This document shows positions 63,482 through 64,000 of a stretch of DNA of 64,000 nt, in pieces. Both the position numbers and the translations under genes were made by a program. Below the pieces are notes generated by a model. The model did not search any database, was not told the DNA's origin, and worked only from the letters and a program-made list of their open reading frames with translations. Source of the DNA: Marivita sp041725935 (GTDB taxonomy: Bacteria; Pseudomonadota; Alphaproteobacteria; Rhodobacterales; Rhodobacteraceae); contig JBGRQD010000006.1 in NCBI GenBank assembly GCA_041725935.1, positions 62,001-126,000 of the forward strand, in the 5' to 3' direction. Positions within the stretch are counted from its first letter, which is position 1. Each line of letters begins with the position of its first letter.

Positions 63482-63499
63482 GGGCATCCTCCGATGCCC
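63482..63499 (-). promoter_or_regulatory. Hairpin enclosing the ribosome-binding site of the RTX gene
   Basis: On the minus strand GGGCATC pairs perfectly with GATGCCC around a four-base loop, two bases before the start codon. The Shine-Dalgarno sequence GGAGG (63488-63492) lies in the loop and stem base. It could hold back or expose ribosome binding, so translation may be controlled. Confidence 0.55.
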
Positions 63500-63589
63500 G
63501 TAATTGAGCATGACGCAGGGTAACCCCACTGGTTGCGCGCGAGTCAACGCTTTATCGACAGGGGACAGGGTCAAATTGCGCGAACTGTC

Positions 63590-64000
63590 CTAGACGGCCT
63601 CGATATCCTCTTCGAGAAGCGCCAGATCGGCAACCGGCAGCCGTGTGAGCACATCGTGGAATGCGGCGCGGCACTCTGCGCCTGACCAATGATCCGCGAT
63701 CAGCGGTTCGGGAAACGCCGGAGTGCGCAGGATCAGCCGTCGCCATTCATGCACCACGGTCACGCGCAGGGCGGTCCGGTGCAGCAGGCTCAGGTCCTGC
63801 AATCCATGCTCGGTCAGCAGCAGTTTCAACCGCTCCAACAGAGCCTCTGACGCCTCTTGCACCTCGGGTGGGCACAGCTTGTCCGTCACCCAGCGCGGCA
63901 ACGGCGCCGTGGCATTCAGCGACAATCGAAGGGTGTCACCTCTGGCATCGGGTGCCGTCGTGACAAAGCTTCTGGGCCCGATCTGCACCGTCACCGCCCC
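63590..64000 (-). CDS. PaaX-like transcriptional regulator, C-terminal part (cut by window)
   Basis: About 136 residues are visible, open to the right edge, so the N-terminus with any helix-turn-helix is missing. The end TVVHEWRRLILRTPAFPEPLIADHWSGAECRAAFHDVL resembles the PaaX C-terminal domain, in which a HEYRR..LRDP.LP..LLP..W pattern recurs. PaaX proteins repress phenylacetate degradation and respond to phenylacetyl-CoA. If correct, a paa cluster may lie beyond the window. A GTG at 63992-63994 could be read as a start, but the family match suggests that it is internal. Confidence 0.6.
   Translation of the reverse strand, partial: GAVTVQIGPRSFVTTAPDARGDTLRLSLNATAPLPRWVTDKLCPPEVQEASEALLERLKLLLTEHGLQDLSLLHRTALRVTVVHEWRRLILRTPAFPEPLIADHWSGAECRAAFHDVLTRLPVADLALLEEDIEAV

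Overview
The window reads as chromosomal DNA of a marine alphaproteobacterium of the Rhodobacteraceae (Roseobacter group). This is inferred from the GC-rich coding style, the DmdA-like/OsmC/acyl-CoA ligase catabolic genes, a TRAP transporter, giant RTX proteins ending in a DUF4214-like module, and the form of the type VI secretion (T6SS) locus. No rRNA, tRNA, CRISPR array, transposase or phage gene was seen.

Layout. (1) 1-1745, minus: phosphonate ABC transporter genes phnC and phnD, phnD cut by the left edge. (2) 1969-7152, plus: a small exported protein, an Lrp/AsnC regulator, then a tightly packed catabolic operon (DmdA-like GcvT-fold methyltransferase, OsmC-like protein, ECHDC3-like crotonase without the usual catalytic glutamates, acyl-CoA ligase). 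(3) 7169-13055: a GMC flavin oxidoreductase facing a DctP-DctQ-DctM TRAP transporter with an IclR regulator. (4) 13068-27446: a cell-envelope accessory region with two exported caspase-fold (C14) proteins, a YceI-OmpA fusion, a 1,728-residue RTX protein with a decayed metallopeptidase domain, and a five-gene ExbB/ExbD/ExbD/TonB-like set ending in a BON-like plus DUF4384-like periplasmic module. (5) 27822-28949: a SAM-dependent methyltransferase. (6) 29101-52090, plus: a nearly complete T6SS operon in the order tssA-B-C-hcp-tagJ-tssE-F-G-H-vgrG-unknown-PAAR-tagH-tssK-L-M-tagF-pppA. It is met tail to tail by the kinase gene ppkA (52097-54295, minus) and followed by an OmpA-like protein and a membrane-anchored M15 peptidase. 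(7) 56105-58546: galB-galC-galD, the lower gallate (protocatechuate 4,5-cleavage) pathway. (8) 58561-63480, minus: a second giant RTX protein with the same C-terminal module as the first. (9) Right edge: the C-terminal part of a PaaX-like regulator.

How the parts may work together. The T6SS genes supply a contractile sheath, tube, baseplate and membrane complex, with a threonine-phosphorylation control pathway (PpkA, PppA, FHA protein TagH, TagF). No TssJ lipoprotein, TagQRST sensor or toxin/immunity pair was found. Instead, the presumed periplasmic half of PpkA has the same order of elements (BON-like, then DUF4384-like) as the TonB-like protein encoded with ExbB and two ExbD proteins about 28 kb away. 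This suggests a proton-motive-force-powered envelope sensing module linked to the secretion system, and it is the strongest candidate here for an undescribed system. The paired caspases, RTX proteins, OmpA-type proteins and M15 peptidase fit an envelope or peptidoglycan-centred apparatus. All functional links are inferred from sequence and neighbourhood; no database search was run.
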